Shown here: positions 49,600 through 51,561 of the stretch, in pieces | Layout of the letters: each line of letters starts with the position of its first letter | Numbering within the stretch: position 1 is the first letter of the stretch | Assembly (NCBI GenBank): GCA_034120015.1 | Contig: JAXEIF010000026.1 | Coordinates: 1-51,561, forward strand | DNA from: CALXOJ01 sp034120015 | Lineage (GTDB): Bacteria > Spirochaetota > Spirochaetia > JAFGXN01 | Length of the DNA: 51,561 nt | Direction: 5' to 3' | Translations under genes and position numbers: made by a program | The notes under the pieces: model-generated | Seen by the model: only the letters and a program-made list of their open reading frames with translations | Told to the model about the DNA's origin: nothing | Database searches by the model: none

Positions 49600-51126
49600 T
49601 TATTTTCCTTCCGGCAGATTTTTGTGAATACAGTAGTTGTTGACGGCATTCAGATAAGCTTTGGCGGTGGCTTCCAGAATATCGGTGGAGCTGCCGCGGC
49701 CGTTGTAACTTTTTCCGTCAATCAGAACGGTAACACCGGCTTCTCCGAGAGCATTTTTGTTCGGGGTAACCGCCTGTAGATTGAAATCGGTCAGACGGGT
49801 TTTCAGCCCGGTAATGCGGTCGATAGCCCGAATGATGGCAGCTACCGGACCGTCGCCGACAGCCGCTTCCTGATAGCTTTCTCCGTTGTAGCTCAGTTTG
49901 ACTGTTGCTGTCGGAATCAGAGGATTGTTTCCCGAAATAATGTTGAAATATTCCATCGTGTAAAACGAATTCTGTCGTCCGAGCTCATCGTTGACGATTG
50001 AAAAAATATCTTCGTCATAAACTTCTTTTTTCTTGTCGGCAACTTTTAAAAACCGCGTGTAGACAAGTTCCGTTTCTTCCGGTGAAAGCGTAATTCCCAA
50101 TTCGGCAATACGGGTCAGGATGGCGTTTCTGCCCGAATGCCGGCCGAGTACAATGTTATTCACTTCGCGGCCGACATCTTCCGGTTTCATAATTTCGTAA
50201 GTCTGTTTGCATTTTATAACGCCGTCCTGATGAATTCCCGATTCATGCAGGAATGTGTTTTCTCCGACGATTGCCTTGTTTTTCGGAAGCGGGTAAGCAA
50301 TCGTGTTGGCAACCAGCCGGGATGTTTTAAAAATCTGTCGGGTATCGATATTCAGTTCGTAGGGAAAGAGGTCTTTACGGACTTTCATGGCCATAACAGC
50401 TTCTTCCATTGCCGCATTACCGGCCCGTTCGCCGATACCGTTAACCGTACATTCGATTTGCCGTGCACCGTTTTGTATACCTGCCAGACTGGTGGCGACA
50501 GCCATGCCGAGATCGTTGTGGTTATGAACGGAAAGGATGGCTTTATCAATGTTCGGAACCCGGTTCCGCAATGCGGCGATGAGGGCGCCGTATTCTTCCG
50601 GAGTCGAATAACCGACCGTATCGGGAATATTGACAATCCGGGCGCCGGCTTCAATCACTTTTTCGGTTATCCGGCACAGAAAATCGACATCACTGCGGGT
50701 ACCGTCTTCCGCCGAAAATTCCACTTCCGGACAAAGGTTGCGCGCATAACGAACCGCTTCGACAGCCATTGCCAACACTTCGTCCGGGGTTTTTTTCAGC
50801 TTATGTTCCATGTGAATGGGACTGGTCGCAATGAAAGTATGAATACGTTTTTGTGCGGCCGCTTCGATGGCTTCCGCCGCTTTATCGATATCTGTTTTGA
50901 CGGCCCGGCAAAGTGCCGCGATTGTCGAATTTTTGATTTCTTTCGCAACCGCCTGAACGGTTTGAAACTGATAGGGTGATGAAACCGGGAATCCGGCTTC
51001 GATAATATCGACTCCCAAACTTTCCAGTTGTCTGGCAATTGCCAGTTTCTGATCCAACGTCATGGAGGCTCCGGGAGCCTGTTCACCGTCCCGCAGAGTT
51101 GTATCAAAAATATATATCCTGTCCAT
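49600..51126 (-). CDS. leuA: 2-isopropylmalate synthase
   Basis: LeuA condenses 2-oxoisovalerate with acetyl-CoA, the first step of leucine synthesis. The 508-residue protein has the HMGL-like barrel (FDTTLRDGEQAPGASM, LSVHNHNDLGMAVATSL, GERAGNAAMEE, HESGIHQDGV). The C-terminal LeuA dimer domain (about 385-500) gives feedback inhibition by leucine. A promoter with TTGTAT (51177-51172) and TATAAT (51154-51149) on the minus strand and ACGGAGGA precede the ATG. No leucine leader peptide or T-box is visible in the short leader. Confidence 0.97.
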   Translation of the reverse strand: MDRIYIFDTTLRDGEQAPGASMTLDQKLAIARQLESLGVDIIEAGFPVSSPYQFQTVQAVAKEIKNSTIAALCRAVKTDIDKAAEAIEAAAQKRIHTFIATSPIHMEHKLKKTPDEVLAMAVEAVRYARNLCPEVEFSAEDGTRSDVDFLCRITEKVIEAGARIVNIPDTVGYSTPEEYGALIAALRNRVPNIDKAILSVHNHNDLGMAVATSLAGIQNGARQIECTVNGIGERAGNAAMEEAVMAMKVRKDLFPYELNIDTRQIFKTSRLVANTIAYPLPKNKAIVGENTFLHESGIHQDGVIKCKQTYEIMKPEDVGREVNNIVLGRHSGRNAILTRIAELGITLSPEETELVYTRFLKVADKKKEVYDEDIFSIVNDELGRQNSFYTMEYFNIISGNNPLIPTATVKLSYNGESYQEAAVGDGPVAAIIRAIDRITGLKTRLTDFNLQAVTPNKNALGEAGVTVLIDGKSYNGRGSSTDILEATAKAYLNAVNNYCIHKNLPEGK

Positions 51127-51148
51127 AAAATCCTCCGTATTTTGAACT

Positions 51149-51177
51149 ATTATAAAATAAATTCATTTTTTATACAA
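51149..51177 (-). promoter_or_regulatory. Promoter of leuA
   Basis: On the minus strand TTGTAT (51177-51172) and TATAAT (51154-51149) are 17 bases apart, leaving a leader of about 20 bases with ACGGAGGA, too short for attenuation. Confidence 0.6.
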
Positions 51178-51193
51178 TATATATAAAAAGGAT

Positions 51194-51221
51194 TTGACTG
51201 TCTGTTTTTTTTTGATATAAT
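51194..51221 (+). promoter_or_regulatory. Promoter of the small right-edge gene, probably leaderless
   Basis: TTGACT (51194-51199) and TATAAT (51216-51221) are separated by 16 bases. The -10 ends six bases before the ATG at 51228, and no Shine-Dalgarno sequence is present. Confidence 0.6.
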
Positions 51222-51227
51222 AAGTCC

Positions 51228-51512
51228 ATGGATGATCGGTCTCTTTTGAATGAACTGGCGCATGAGGTCAAACAAGCCGAACGCGAGGAGCTCTTAAAAA
51301 AACTGCAAAGTAAAGTCAAACAGGATGCTTCCGCCGATATGTCTGGCGAATCATTCAAAAAACCTGATTCTTTCGAAGACCGGGACGGAAGAAGTCAGGA
51401 GCGGGCGCAGTTCCTCGAACAGAAATACGAAAAGCTGTCGTTTGTTCAAAAAATTCTGGTTTTATGCAAACAGATTTTTAAAAGAGTCGATTTTTTGCAG
51501 GCTGTCGAATAG
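51228..51512 (+). CDS. Small charged helical protein, possibly a truncated DUF5312-like gene
   Basis: The 94-residue product is rich in Lys/Glu and predicted helices (LLNELAHEVKQAEREELLKKL, then LEQKYEKLSFVQKILVLCKQIFKR). It resembles the N-terminus of treponemal DUF5312-type proteins, but this rests on memory. After the TAG at 51510 the same frame continues ALRDKLRNYF, which reads like more of the protein, before two stops. One T fewer near 51540 would continue the frame. The gene may be broken by a nonsense and a frameshift change. Confidence 0.55.
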   Translation: MDDRSLLNELAHEVKQAEREELLKKLQSKVKQDASADMSGESFKKPDSFEDRDGRSQERAQFLEQKYEKLSFVQKILVLCKQIFKRVDFLQAVE

Positions 51513-51561
51513 GCATTGCGGGATAAATTACGTAATTATTTTTGATAGGGCTCCAATCCTA

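Noticed and set aside
1..51561. CRISPR array or phage genes
   Set aside because: No regularly spaced long repeats with unique spacers, and no capsid, terminase, integrase or tail genes were found.

Overview
The window looks like a piece of a chromosome of moderate GC content from a Gram-negative, mainly fermentative or anaerobic bacterium. A Treponema-like spirochaete is my best guess. The arguments are numerous lipoproteins with loose lipoboxes, PEGA, TPR and CpXC proteins, an Rpn-type nuclease, a radical SAM/EFR1 ferredoxin pair typical of anaerobes, and a small gene at the right edge that resembles a treponemal DUF5312-type protein. None of these is diagnostic, so the assignment is inference.

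Left part (1-2.8 kb) is a worn accessory region. It holds the 3' end of an IS256-family transposase with its probable right end, fragments of two unrecognised genes, a 5'-damaged YdeI/OmpD-associated gene, and an intact HTH-Fic protein preceded by regularly spaced repeats, followed by a GNAT acetyltransferase. From 2.9 to 9 kb come a secreted alpha/beta hydrolase, an aldo/keto reductase, an EFR1 ferredoxin with radical SAM mobile pair protein B, two membrane proteins of unknown role and an Rpn-family nuclease. At 9.0-11.7 kb a complete vitamin B6 module (pdxS-pdxT) stands divergent from a C-terminally short PdxR/MocR regulator. It is followed tail-to-tail by a class A beta-lactamase lipoprotein.

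A large AT-rich gene (12.75-15.4 kb) encodes an 882-residue protein with an uncharacterised N-terminal region, a UDG-like segment, one membrane helix and an OmpA-like end; it looks acquired. Divergent from it runs a seven-gene operon (15.6-22.0 kb): periplasmic TPR protein, YgbA-type protein, YbaN/DUF454 protein, outer-membrane-like protein, a CydD/CydC-like ABC exporter pair and ComF. On the minus strand, 28.5-22.0 kb, a tightly overlapping operon carries aconitase, a DUF1349 protein, an HD phosphohydrolase, a TtcA-like enzyme and MutL.

From 28.6 to 35.0 kb are a lipoprotein, a large TPR-like protein, a tRNA-Met(CAT) and a lipoprotein-anchored Kelch-mutarotase/sodium symporter fusion, probably for sialic acid. 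Next come a glycine-zipper zinc-ribbon protein, a YeiH exporter with a PEGA lipoprotein, a CYTH-RNase HI fusion, a ComM-like ATPase, an HtrA protease and UvrB. At 42.9-45.1 kb an overlapping three-gene minus-strand operon encodes a pentapeptide-repeat protein, a degenerate metallo-beta-lactamase-fold protein and an exported caspase-like protease with an EF-hand loop. This is the best candidate here for an undescribed system. Back-to-back with it runs rsgA-mutS2-retropepsin-like lipoprotein-CpXC (the last frameshifted). The window ends with leuA and a small, possibly broken gene.

Two themes recur. Many operons are tightly packed with ATGA, GTGA or TGAGATG junctions, which implies translational coupling. 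Several monocistronic or first genes have a -10 box only 6-8 bases before the ATG and no Shine-Dalgarno sequence, which suggests leaderless transcripts.
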